Made by a program: the position numbers and the translations under genes
NCBI GenBank assembly: GCA_964553775.1
Contig: CAZKLU010000001.1
Coordinates: forward strand, 1 to 64,000
Length of the DNA stretch: 64,000 nucleotides
Source: RUG626 sp964553775
GTDB lineage: Bacteria; Bacillota; Clostridia; Oscillospirales; Oscillospiraceae
Reading direction: 5' to 3'
Notes under the pieces: generated by a model
Seen by the model: only the letters and a program-made list of their open reading frames with translations
Told to the model about the DNA's origin: nothing
Database searches by the model: none
Shown here: in pieces, positions 8,471 to 15,807 of the stretch
How the letters are laid out: every line of letters begins with the position of its first letter
How positions within the stretch are numbered: the stretch's first letter is position 1

Positions 8471-10446
8471 TGTGCCTTTCCTTCGCGTATTGTTCCGGCG
8501 TAATAGGCGGCTATAAGCTCCTTCAAATCGTCAATAAGACGGGCTTTCTCGCGTCCCATGTCGGTATCTTTAATGAGCACACGTTCCGGCGCGGTATATA
8601 TTCTCTCGCTGTGGCTCAATATATCCTCGTCCTCAATAATAGCCTTTTTCGCGCTCTCAAACGGCTGATGTGTGCGGAGCGTAAGACCGTGGCTGTTGAA
8701 AACAAGAGTATATCCCGCGATTCCGGTGGTGTGGTGGTACGCTCTGCAAAAGCCGCCGTCTATGACTATCAGTTTCCCGTCTCCCTTCACGGGATTCTCG
8801 CCCTCTATGGCTTTTACAGGCACATGACCGTTTATTATGTGGCTTGACGGCTCATGGAGTCCAAATTCATCAAGTATCTTGTCCGCAAGACCGGGTTTAT
8901 TCATAAATGAGTAGTAGGGGTTTTTGACCTCCTTATGCGTTTCGGGGTCGTCTATATAAAGTCTCTCGAATGTTGTCATGCAGCTTCTTCCATATAGCGG
9001 TGAGAGCGGACCGCACCACAGGTACCACAGAAAATCCTGACCCGCTTCTCTCTCGTGACTTCCCTCACGGGCAAAATAGCCGTCACGCGCTCTTTTGTCG
9101 CAGTAATCGAAAAGCTCTCTGCCTTTGTAGGCAACACCGTCAAAAACCTCCTCAGCGAACTCTCCGTCCTCTGTCATCGGAACCGCGCCGTGGTACAGAA
9201 GATTGCCGTTATAGCAGGTGTACACCGCGCCTTTGGAGTACAGAAACTCTATGTGCCGTCTCAGCTTCTCGCTCTGACGGAAACCTCTCACCAGATCTTT
9301 TATTACAGACTTCTCCTCCGGAGAGAACGCGGACGGGTTATCGGTATCAACTGTCGGGAAATCGTAATCGCGCATACGGTATCGTTTTCCGCCGCAGAGA
9401 ACCGTACCCTCCTCAAAGTCTATATGGTTTATGTAGTCGTGCCCGTCCAGCATGAAATCGGGGTTGCGGTTAATAACCTGCGCTTCGGCTTTCAGCAGCA
9501 TAATCGTGACAGCCTTGTGCATTCTCGCGGCTTCGACCCATCGTGAGCCGCCGCGCCTCTCGTCCTTGGAACGCCAGAGGGAAACATCGGAGTTATGGTA
9601 TGCGTGTTCCGCCATCTGTTCCAGCGTCCTGAGACTTATGCCGTAGCCTGTCTCAAGCACCTCAAGGTTGTCGTATGACAGCGTTGTTTTGAGTACAGTC
9701 AGTATACAGACAACGCTGCCCGCCGCCGCGCCCATCCATACAACATCGTGATTGCCCCATTGAAAATCCACATCGCCGTACTCAATAAGCGTGTCAAGAA
9801 TATTGTCCGGTCTTGGCCCTCTGTCAAAAAGGTCACCGACTATGTGGAGCCAGTCAACAGCGAGACGTTTTATAAGCTCGCTGAACCGTACTATATAAGC
9901 GTCGGCGCGGTCATTACGGATTATGCTGTCAACTATTTCCCGATAATACTGTTCCTTGCTGTGATCCTCGAAATGCGCGTGGAGAAGCTCATCAAGGATA
10001 TGGACGCAGCTTGGCGGAAGGCATTTGCGGACATGGTCGCGGGTGTGTTTGCTCGACACGACGCGGCAAAGCTCTATAAGTCTTGAGAGCGTTACACTGT
10101 ACCATTCGTTCATATCCGGAGTTCTGCTTTTAATCTCTGACAGCTTCTGCATTGGGTAATACACAAGTGTCGCGAGGTCGGCGCGTTCCCCGGCTGAGAC
10201 TGTATCTCCGAAAAGCTGGTCTATCTTCTCGCGGATAACGCCTGAGCAGCTATTGAGTATATGGACAAACGCCTCATTCTCCCCGTGCAGGTCGCTCATA
10301 AAATGCTCCGTACCCTTTGGCAGGCGCATAAGGGCTTCTATGCGTATAATCTCACTTGACGCGGCGGCGACACTTGGGTACTTCTCCGCCAGAAGCTTCA
10401 TGTAGCGCATACGTTCGGAGTTGGTCAGAGTGTTGGATTCGGTCAT
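8467..10446 (-). CDS. fbp: Fructose-1,6-bisphosphatase class III
   Basis: Gluconeogenic enzyme that hydrolyses fructose 1,6-bisphosphate to fructose 6-phosphate, of the Firmicute class III type; 659 residues, close to the B. subtilis enzyme. It has the metallophosphatase fold: MSDLHGE near residue 50, VGDLFDRGPRPDN near residue 200, WGNHDVVWMGAA near 230 and INGHVPVK near 545. The start ATG has TAAGGAGG seven bases upstream. It is the first gene of the overlapping set fbp-dus-sigma-anti-sigma. A stem-forming inverted repeat lies at 10504-10532 in its leader. Confidence 0.95.
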   Translation of the reverse strand: MTESNTLTNSERMRYMKLLAEKYPSVAAASSEIIRIEALMRLPKGTEHFMSDLHGENEAFVHILNSCSGVIREKIDQLFGDTVSAGERADLATLVYYPMQKLSEIKSRTPDMNEWYSVTLSRLIELCRVVSSKHTRDHVRKCLPPSCVHILDELLHAHFEDHSKEQYYREIVDSIIRNDRADAYIVRFSELIKRLAVDWLHIVGDLFDRGPRPDNILDTLIEYGDVDFQWGNHDVVWMGAAAGSVVCILTVLKTTLSYDNLEVLETGYGISLRTLEQMAEHAYHNSDVSLWRSKDERRGGSRWVEAARMHKAVTIMLLKAEAQVINRNPDFMLDGHDYINHIDFEEGTVLCGGKRYRMRDYDFPTVDTDNPSAFSPEEKSVIKDLVRGFRQSEKLRRHIEFLYSKGAVYTCYNGNLLYHGAVPMTEDGEFAEEVFDGVAYKGRELFDYCDKRARDGYFAREGSHEREAGQDFLWYLWCGPLSPLYGRSCMTTFERLYIDDPETHKEVKNPYYSFMNKPGLADKILDEFGLHEPSSHIINGHVPVKAIEGENPVKGDGKLIVIDGGFCRAYHHTTGIAGYTLVFNSHGLTLRTHQPFESAKKAIIEDEDILSHSERIYTAPERVLIKDTDMGREKARLIDDLKELIAAYYAGTIREGKAQ

Positions 10447-10503
10447 GGTGTACCTCCTTATAGTAGTAGTCTATGGCATGAATTTGCGTCTATTCCGTTT
10501 TTC

Positions 10504-10532
10504 AAGGTTCGCGGTCGATAGCACCGAACCTT
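10504..10532 (-). promoter_or_regulatory. Inverted repeat in the fbp leader
   Basis: AAGGTTCG (10504-10511) and CGAACCTT (10525-10532) form a perfect eight-pair stem about 60 bases ahead of the fbp start. It lacks a T-run, so it is more like an operator or RNA stem than a terminator. The remaining part of the 10447-10857 interval shows no gene, and I found no convincing promoter for fbp or for the ZIP gene. Confidence 0.3.
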
Positions 10533-10857
10533 CGCTCTCAAGTATTTACAGTATCTGTTAGCATAATGAAATCTGTACCTTCGCTTATTATGAACCAAAT
10601 CCGCGAAACTCATTCCCCGTATAGAGACTTTTCTCCAATGTCAACGCTTCGCGGGTCAAAGCCGCGAATATCACGCGGAAGTGCCGCACGGAGACTGTTA
10701 TTCGTAAACGCAGAGCCTTCGTATATGGGCAAAACTATTTAATATCCATAAGCCCCGCGTTAAGCTTATCACGGCAATTTCATCGTTATTGCGGCATATT
10801 CACGCACCATTCCCTCAAACTCTCAATATAATGTAGTCAGGAGGTGCGGAATAATCA

Positions 10858-11661
10858 ATGAACGATTTTGTCCTTATGGCACTTGCGGCGACAACAGGAA
10901 CATGGCTGCTTACCGCGTTGGGCGCGGCTACAGTGGTCTTTTTCAAGTCTCCAAGTCCAAGACTCATGAACCTTATGCTCGGCTTCGCGTCCGGCGTTAT
11001 GATAGCTGCCAGTTTCTGGTCACTCTTGCAGCCTGCGATAGAACGCGCTGAAGCCCAAAACGGGTACCCAGCATATCTTGTTGTGACAGTCGGGTTCGTT
11101 TTGGGCGCGGTATTTATGTTTGCTTCCGATAAAACAGTGAACTTCTGCTCGGGAAGAGCAAACAACGCTCAAAGTAAACCGAATGAGCGCGTTACTCGTA
11201 TAGTTATGCTCGTCCTCTCGATAACGCTCCACAACATACCTGAAGGTCTTGCCGTTGGCGTCGCGTTCGGTGCGCTCGGCAGCTCCGGCTACAGCATGGA
11301 GACATTTATGTGCGCCGTAACAATAGCGGTCGGTATAGGTCTTCAGAACTTTCCGGAGGGAGCGGCGGTATCGCTGCCGCTTCGCAGAGAGGGCTGTTCG
11401 CGCAGAAAATCATTTCTTATAGGTCAGGCATCCGGTATTGTAGAACCCATCGCGGGTGTCCTCGGCGCGATATTAGTTGTATACGTCGAGGCTATATTGC
11501 CATACGCTCTCTCGTTCGCGGCGGGCGCGATGATTCTCGTAGCCGTTCACGAGCTTATTCCGGAGTGCCAGAGGAACCAGTCCGCGGAACCGTACTCCGC
11601 GACAATGGGTATCGTCACAGGATTCGCGCTGATGATGCTGCTTGATGTTATGCTTGGGTAA
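10858..11661 (+). CDS. ZIP family metal transporter
   Basis: Membrane importer of divalent metals such as zinc, iron or manganese, 267 residues, similar in size to ZupT and Firmicute ZIP proteins. Eight membrane segments are expected, and the pattern fits. The metal path is marked by HNIPEGLAVG (about residue 123) in segment 4 and QNFPEGAAVS (about residue 161) in segment 5; VHELIPE lies in the segment before last. The ATG start has AGGAGGTG ten bases upstream. It is transcribed divergently from fbp and is a single-gene unit. A perfect TATAAT at 10828-10833 lies very close to the ribosome site and has no -35 partner. Metal specificity cannot be told. Confidence 0.92.
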   Translation: MNDFVLMALAATTGTWLLTALGAATVVFFKSPSPRLMNLMLGFASGVMIAASFWSLLQPAIERAEAQNGYPAYLVVTVGFVLGAVFMFASDKTVNFCSGRANNAQSKPNERVTRIVMLVLSITLHNIPEGLAVGVAFGALGSSGYSMETFMCAVTIAVGIGLQNFPEGAAVSLPLRREGCSRRKSFLIGQASGIVEPIAGVLGAILVVYVEAILPYALSFAAGAMILVAVHELIPECQRNQSAEPYSATMGIVTGFALMMLLDVMLG

Positions 11662-11784
11662 ATATGTTTATACTCAAAATCAAAATCCTTCCGGCTGTCA
11701 CCGTTTAACGCAATTACAGCACAGAAACCGCAGGTATGGGATCCGCTTTTACGCTGAACCGAAAACAAAACGGCGGTTTAAAGC

Positions 11785-11820
11785 TATAGTAAACGGCAAT
11801 TATTTTTGTCGTTTACTATA
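11785..11820 (+). repeat. Long perfect hairpin between the ZIP gene and rplL
   Basis: TATAGTAAACG at 11785-11795 pairs with CGTTTACTATA at 11810-11820. The stem continues inward with one G-T pair and three more pairs, to give 15 pairs around a six-base loop. Neither strand has a T-run after it, so it is not a standard intrinsic terminator, although it sits between convergent genes where one is expected. Confidence 0.5.
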
Positions 11821-11933
11821 AAAATCTCACTTCAACGCGCAAAATACTCAAAATATCTCCGGTTATTTGCGTGCTTCACTTCGCGGGTATTATTTACGGT
11901 TTCTTAAACACCGCCGTATAAACTGAGGGCTTT

Positions 11934-12308
11934 TTACTTCAGCTCTACCTCGGCACCGGCTTCCTCAAGCTGCTTCTTGATAGCCTCGGCGTCGTCCTTG
12001 GAGACTGCTTCCTTGATGGTGACAGGAGCCTTCTCGACTGTCGCTTTCGCGTCAGCAAGACCCTGACCGGTGATATTCTTAACAACTTTGATAACCTGGA
12101 GCTTTGCGGAGCCGAAGCTCTTGAGTACCACATCAAACTCTGTCTTTTCTTCCTCAACCGGAGCTGCCGCCGCGCCTGCCGCCGGAGCCGCCATAGCCGC
12201 CGCTGATACGCCAAATTCCTCTTCGAGAGCTTTTACGAGTTCTGAAAGCTCCAATACAGTAAGAGCCTTTATCTCTTCTACAAGAGCGGCTGTTTTCTCA
12301 CTTGCCAT
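11934..12308 (-). CDS. rplL: 50S ribosomal protein L7/L12
   Basis: Stalk protein of the large ribosomal subunit that recruits translation GTPases, 124 residues. The N-terminal dimer-forming helix pair (residues 1-30) is followed by an Ala-rich hinge (about 38-52, with AAPAAGAAAAP). The C-terminal domain follows, with EFDVVLKSFG and the conserved KVIKVVKNITGQGLADAK. The ATG is preceded by CAGGAGG. It lies 46 bases after rplJ in the usual L10-L12 pair and shares its attenuated leader. The genes usually flanking this pair in Firmicutes (rplA/rplK, rpoB) are not adjacent. Confidence 0.98.
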   Translation of the reverse strand: MASEKTAALVEEIKALTVLELSELVKALEEEFGVSAAAMAAPAAGAAAAPVEEEKTEFDVVLKSFGSAKLQVIKVVKNITGQGLADAKATVEKAPVTIKEAVSKDDAEAIKKQLEEAGAEVELK

Positions 12309-12354
12309 TATTATTTTCCTCCTGTTATATAGATTTTATATTATGTTTGCCGAA

Positions 12355-12876
12355 TTATTCAGCGGCTTCGGCAGTGCCGCCTGATTTCTGATCCGTTATA
12401 GCTTTCAGAACGACCGCGAGACTTGTAATCGGCGCGAGCATCGTACCGAGAGCCTGTGCGCGTAAAATGGGCAGCGGCGGTATTTTCGCGAGAGCGTTTA
12501 TCTCATCGACTGAGATAACCTTGCCGTCCATAAATCCGCCCTTGACCGTGAAATGATCCTGCAGCTTGTCCGCGTACTCGCACATAACTCTTGCCGGAGC
12601 AAGAGGATCGTCGGTGCTTGTGGCGATCGATGTTGTGCCGTTAAGAAGCGGGTCAAGCTCTTTATAGCCAACATTGTCGATAGCGCGGCGAAGGAGAGTA
12701 TTCTTTACGACTGTATAGGTTACGTTCTCCTCTCTTGTTCTGCGGCGCAGCTCAGTATCGTTCGCGACTGAGATACCGGAGTAATCGACCAGAACGGCTG
12801 CCACGGATGCTTTAAGTCTGTCAGTAAGCTCACTGACCACAGCCTGCTTCTCACCTAAAACCTTAGCACTTGGCAT
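12355..12876 (-). CDS. rplJ: 50S ribosomal protein L10
   Basis: Base of the ribosomal stalk that holds the L12 dimers, 173 residues. Residues 1-110 form the rRNA-binding domain, with LVDYSGISV, ELRRRTREENV and VVKNTLLRRA. The C-terminal helix binding L12 is at about 140-165 and ends in an acidic tail. I chose the ATG at 12876 because GGAGG lies eight bases upstream. A frame open further upstream runs through the leader RNA and is not coding. The leader carries the L10-binding structure and an overlapping terminator, so expression is probably set by feedback from free L10-L12. Confidence 0.97.
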   Translation of the reverse strand: MPSAKVLGEKQAVVSELTDRLKASVAAVLVDYSGISVANDTELRRRTREENVTYTVVKNTLLRRAIDNVGYKELDPLLNGTTSIATSTDDPLAPARVMCEYADKLQDHFTVKGGFMDGKVISVDEINALAKIPPLPILRAQALGTMLAPITSLAVVLKAITDQKSGGTAEAAE

Positions 12877-12934
12877 TAAATTTTCACCTCCATATTTATT
12901 TCTTCCCGCGCCGGATAAAAAAGGCGCGGCTGCC

Positions 12935-12968
12935 AAAAAAGGCTTTCCGTCCAAAGACACGGAAAGCC
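12935..12968 (-). terminator. Attenuator hairpin of the rplJ-rplL leader
   Basis: On the minus strand GGCTTTCCGT and ACGGAAAGCC form a perfect ten-pair stem (12959-12968 with 12941-12950), followed directly by TTTTTT (12940-12935). The eight-base loop contains the 3-prime arm of the L10 leader closing stem. The terminator and the full leader fold therefore compete for the same bases. Confidence 0.8.
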
Positions 12969-13027
12969 GAAGTTATCTCAGTTTTACCGTCCTCGGCAGG
13001 ACTTATCTTTTTGCCTGCTGTCTTTGG
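12951..13027 (-). ncRNA. L10 leader (ribosomal protein L10 binding RNA)
   Basis: Cis-acting RNA that binds the L10-L12 complex and lowers expression of rplJ-rplL. On the minus strand it begins CCAAAGACAGCAGG, has the conserved CCTGCCGAGG segment, and closes with TGTCTTTGG. The outer stem pairs 13019-13027 with 12951-12959. The promoter at 13039-13067 starts transcription only a few bases before it. Its 3-prime arm lies in the loop of the attenuator terminator. Confidence 0.85.
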
Positions 13028-13038
13028 AGCGTGAAGCT

Positions 13039-13067
13039 ATTATAACACCGTCTGACGAATTTGTCAA
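13039..13067 (-). promoter_or_regulatory. Consensus sigma-A promoter for rplJ-rplL
   Basis: Perfect -35 TTGACA (13062-13067), 17-base spacer and perfect -10 TATAAT (13039-13044) on the minus strand. The predicted start is near 13032, at the beginning of the L10 leader. Confidence 0.85.
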
Positions 13068-13194
13068 TGATTTTTTCAGGATATTTTCATGTCAGCGGTT
13101 CCCGAAAGACGGCGCGGGTGTGTGTACGGGGTTCCTATATTATTTCCGCTTGCCGTAACGCGAAAATAGATTTTCTCAACACCGCCAAAACCCC

Positions 13195-13223
13195 TTGCAA
13201 AATCCGATCGACCGCGTTATAAT
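13195..13223 (+). promoter_or_regulatory. Sigma-A type promoter for fhs
   Basis: -35 TTGCAA (13195-13200), 17-base spacer and perfect -10 TATAAT (13218-13223). The mRNA would begin near 13230, about 25 bases before the fhs start, leaving no room for a riboswitch. Confidence 0.8.
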
Positions 13224-13255
13224 ATTGTCAGCAAAACAATCAAGGAGGTTCGGAC

Positions 13256-14932
13256 ATGACATACAAAACCGACATTGAGATCGCTCAGGGCTGTGATCTT
13301 TCGCACATACTTGATGTGGCGCGTGAAGCCGGAATACCCGATGAATACGTTGAGCAGTACGGCAGACGCAAGGCGAAGATCTCAATAAAGCTATGCGACG
13401 CTCTCAAAGACAGACCGGACGGCAAGCTGATACTTGTCACCGCCATCACTCCGACACCCGCCGGAGAGGGCAAGACGACCACAACTGTTGGTCTTGGAGA
13501 CGCGCTCCGTAAAATCGGCAAACGCTCCATGATAGCTCTGAGGGAGCCGTCACTCGGTCCCGTATTCGGCGTAAAAGGCGGGGCGGCAGGCGGAGGTTAC
13601 GCTCAGGTCGTGCCGATGGAGGATATAAACCTTCACTTCACCGGTGACTTCCACGCTATCGGTGCCGCAAACAACCTGTTAGCCGCAATGCTTGACAACC
13701 ACATTTATCAGGGCAACAAGCTCGGCATTGACCCGAAAACTATCGTTCTTCGCAGGTGCGTTGACATGAACGACAGGCAGCTGCGGAACATTGTCGATGG
13801 GCTTGGTGGGCGCGTAAACGGTGTTCCGCGTGAGGACGGCTACGACATCACTGTGGCAAGCGAGGTTATGGCGGTATTCTGTCTTTCCGAGAGCATTTCG
13901 GATCTGAAGCGCAGACTGTCATCAATGATAGTCGCGTACACCTACGGCGGGGAGCCTGTTACGGCGGGGGATCTCAAAGCGTCCGGAGCAATGGCCGCGC
14001 TTTTGAAGGACGCTATAAACCCGAATCTCGTTCAGACGCTTGAACACACTCCGGCATTAGTACATGGCGGACCGTTTGCCAATATCGCCCACGGCTGCAA
14101 CAGCGTACTCGCGACAAGGCTTGCTCTGAAGCTGTCAGATTACTGCGTTACGGAGGCGGGATTCGGTGCCGATCTCGGCGCGGAGAAGTTTTTCGATATA
14201 AAATGCCGGACAGCGGGACTTAAACCTGCCGCTGTCGTTATAGTGGCGACTGTGAGAGCGTTGAAAATGCACGGCGGTGCGGACAAGAAATCTCTCGGAA
14301 CCGAGAATCTTGACGCTCTCAAAAAGGGTCTGCCGAACCTTTTGCGCCATGTGAGCAATATAACAGAAGTGTATGGACTTCCGGCTGTCGTGGCGGTAAA
14401 CAGGTTCCCGACTGACACGGAGGCGGAGCTGAACCTTCTCAAATCCTCATGCGAAGCCGCCGGTGTGAACGCTGTGCTTTCGGAGGTCTGGGGAAAAGGC
14501 GGCGATGGCGGCAGAGAGCTTGCGGAGGAGGTTGTGAGACTGTGCGATACTGAAAACAGCTTCAATTTCGCTTACCCGCTCGATATTCCTATTGCCGACA
14601 AGCTGGACATGATAGCAAGGCGCATATACCATGCCGATGGAGCTGACATTACGCCAAACGCTCAGAAGCAGCTTAAAAAACTCACCGATATGGGCTACGG
14701 CAGTCTCCCCGTTTGCATGGCAAAGACGCAGTACAGCTTCTCGGATGATCCTAAACTTCTCGGCGCGCCGGACGGGTTCAGAATCACGGTCAGAAATCTG
14801 AAGGTGTCGGCGGGAGCGGGCTTCATAGTTGCTCTGACAGGGGAAATCATGACAATGCCCGGACTTCCAAAGGTTCCGGCTGCCGAGTCGATAGATGTTG
14901 ACGATGACGGGGTGATACGGGGACTATTCTGA
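13256..14932 (+). CDS. fhs: Formate--tetrahydrofolate ligase
   Basis: ATP-dependent enzyme joining formate to tetrahydrofolate to give 10-formyl-THF, cytoplasmic, 558 residues, the usual length. The ATP site is the P-loop PTPAGEGKTTTT with Lys73. REPSLGPVFG, GGGYAQVVPMEDINLHFTGD and HGGPFANIAHGCN are family-conserved segments of the folate and formate region. The ATG has CAAGGAGG seven bases upstream and its own promoter. A folate cyclohydrolase/cyclodeaminase gene follows, so the two serve one-carbon metabolism. Further Wood-Ljungdahl genes are not in the window, and acetogenesis should not be concluded from this gene alone. Confidence 0.97.
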   Translation: MTYKTDIEIAQGCDLSHILDVAREAGIPDEYVEQYGRRKAKISIKLCDALKDRPDGKLILVTAITPTPAGEGKTTTTVGLGDALRKIGKRSMIALREPSLGPVFGVKGGAAGGGYAQVVPMEDINLHFTGDFHAIGAANNLLAAMLDNHIYQGNKLGIDPKTIVLRRCVDMNDRQLRNIVDGLGGRVNGVPREDGYDITVASEVMAVFCLSESISDLKRRLSSMIVAYTYGGEPVTAGDLKASGAMAALLKDAINPNLVQTLEHTPALVHGGPFANIAHGCNSVLATRLALKLSDYCVTEAGFGADLGAEKFFDIKCRTAGLKPAAVVIVATVRALKMHGGADKKSLGTENLDALKKGLPNLLRHVSNITEVYGLPAVVAVNRFPTDTEAELNLLKSSCEAAGVNAVLSEVWGKGGDGGRELAEEVVRLCDTENSFNFAYPLDIPIADKLDMIARRIYHADGADITPNAQKQLKKLTDMGYGSLPVCMAKTQYSFSDDPKLLGAPDGFRITVRNLKVSAGAGFIVALTGEIMTMPGLPKVPAAESIDVDDDGVIRGLF

Positions 14933-14948
14933 TTTTTAAGTCAGCCTG

Positions 14949-15040
14949 TCCCGCGCATTATGGCTAAAGTCTACATGAACCGCGTTTTTCAGCGGCTAAA
15001 GTGCGCGGGAGATAATCTTTACATCACGTTTTTGGCGTGA
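14949..15040 (+). promoter_or_regulatory. Two stem-forming repeats between fhs and fchA
   Basis: TCCCGCGCA (14949-14957) can pair with TGCGCGGGA (15002-15010), enclosing a smaller CCGC/GCGG stem and two copies of GGCTAAAGT. A second small stem is TCACG (15024-15028) with CGTGA (15036-15040). Neither has a clear T-run, so they may be mRNA-stability or regulatory structures between the two folate genes. Confidence 0.35.
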
Positions 15041-15092
15041 CGCTATGCAAATCTGAAAAAATGATGTTCCTGTTATTTTGAGGTGAATAATT

Positions 15093-15701
15093 TTGGATCT
15101 TGAACAGTTTACAACGGAGCTTGCGTCGTCCTCACCGACTCCCGGTGGCGGCGGCGCGTCAGCGTTAGCCGGAGCGTTGGCTGCGGCTCTGTCCTCTATG
15201 GTGTGCAATCTCACATCGGGCAAGAAGAAGTACGCTCAGTACGAAACGGACATAGCGAGAATACTTGACAACACAGAAGCCTGCCGCAAAAGGCTCCTTA
15301 CGCTTATTGACCGTGACGCGGAGTGCTTCAAGCCGCTTGCCAAGGCGTACTCGCTGTCTAAAACCGACCCTAAAAAGAGCAAGGTTATGGAAGTCGCGCT
15401 TAAAGGCGCGTGTGACCCGCCGATGCAGATAATGAGTACATCGCTTCTTGTTCTGCGTCTTTTGAAGGAACTTCTTGAAAAAGGCAGCACCATGGTTATT
15501 TCAGATGTCGGCGTTGGCGCGGAACTTGCGAGGGCGGCTGTACTCGGCGCAAGTCTCAATGTGTACATCAACACAAAGTCAATGAAAAATACCGAGTACG
15601 CCGACAAGCTCCGCAGCGAGACAAAAATAATTTGCGATTCGGCTGTCAAAATCGCGGATGAAATATTCGCGTCCGTAATGGAGAAGCTGCAATCGGTATA
15701 G
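15093..15701 (+). CDS. fchA: Cyclodeaminase/cyclohydrolase family protein (FchA-like)
   Basis: Member of the formiminotransferase-cyclodeaminase/methenyl-THF cyclohydrolase family, 202 residues, all-helical. The marker PTPGGGGASALAGALAAAL is at residues 16-34, where the Gly-rich turn lines the folate site, with VCNLTSGKKKY after it and DRDAECFKPLAKAY near residue 75. The TTG start has GAGGTG seven bases before it; no better start exists in frame. It lies 160 bases after fhs. In clostridia this protein converts 5,10-methenyl-THF to 10-formyl-THF, so it would use the fhs product in the reductive direction. Deaminase activity on formimino-THF is the alternative. Confidence 0.85.
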   Translation: MDLEQFTTELASSSPTPGGGGASALAGALAAALSSMVCNLTSGKKKYAQYETDIARILDNTEACRKRLLTLIDRDAECFKPLAKAYSLSKTDPKKSKVMEVALKGACDPPMQIMSTSLLVLRLLKELLEKGSTMVISDVGVGAELARAAVLGASLNVYINTKSMKNTEYADKLRSETKIICDSAVKIADEIFASVMEKLQSV

Positions 15702-15807
15702 TAACGCTGAAATCCCGGCGCGATACTCACGCGCTGAGATTCTTCCGGTAATATAGCCGCTGTTTTCGTTTACTGTAATTTCCGTATTAAGCGGGGAGGG
15801 AATCGCT

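Noticed and set aside
10828..10833. Perfect TATAAT as promoter of the ZIP gene
   Set aside because: No -35 box at 16-18 bases, and the transcript would begin at the ribosome site itself.
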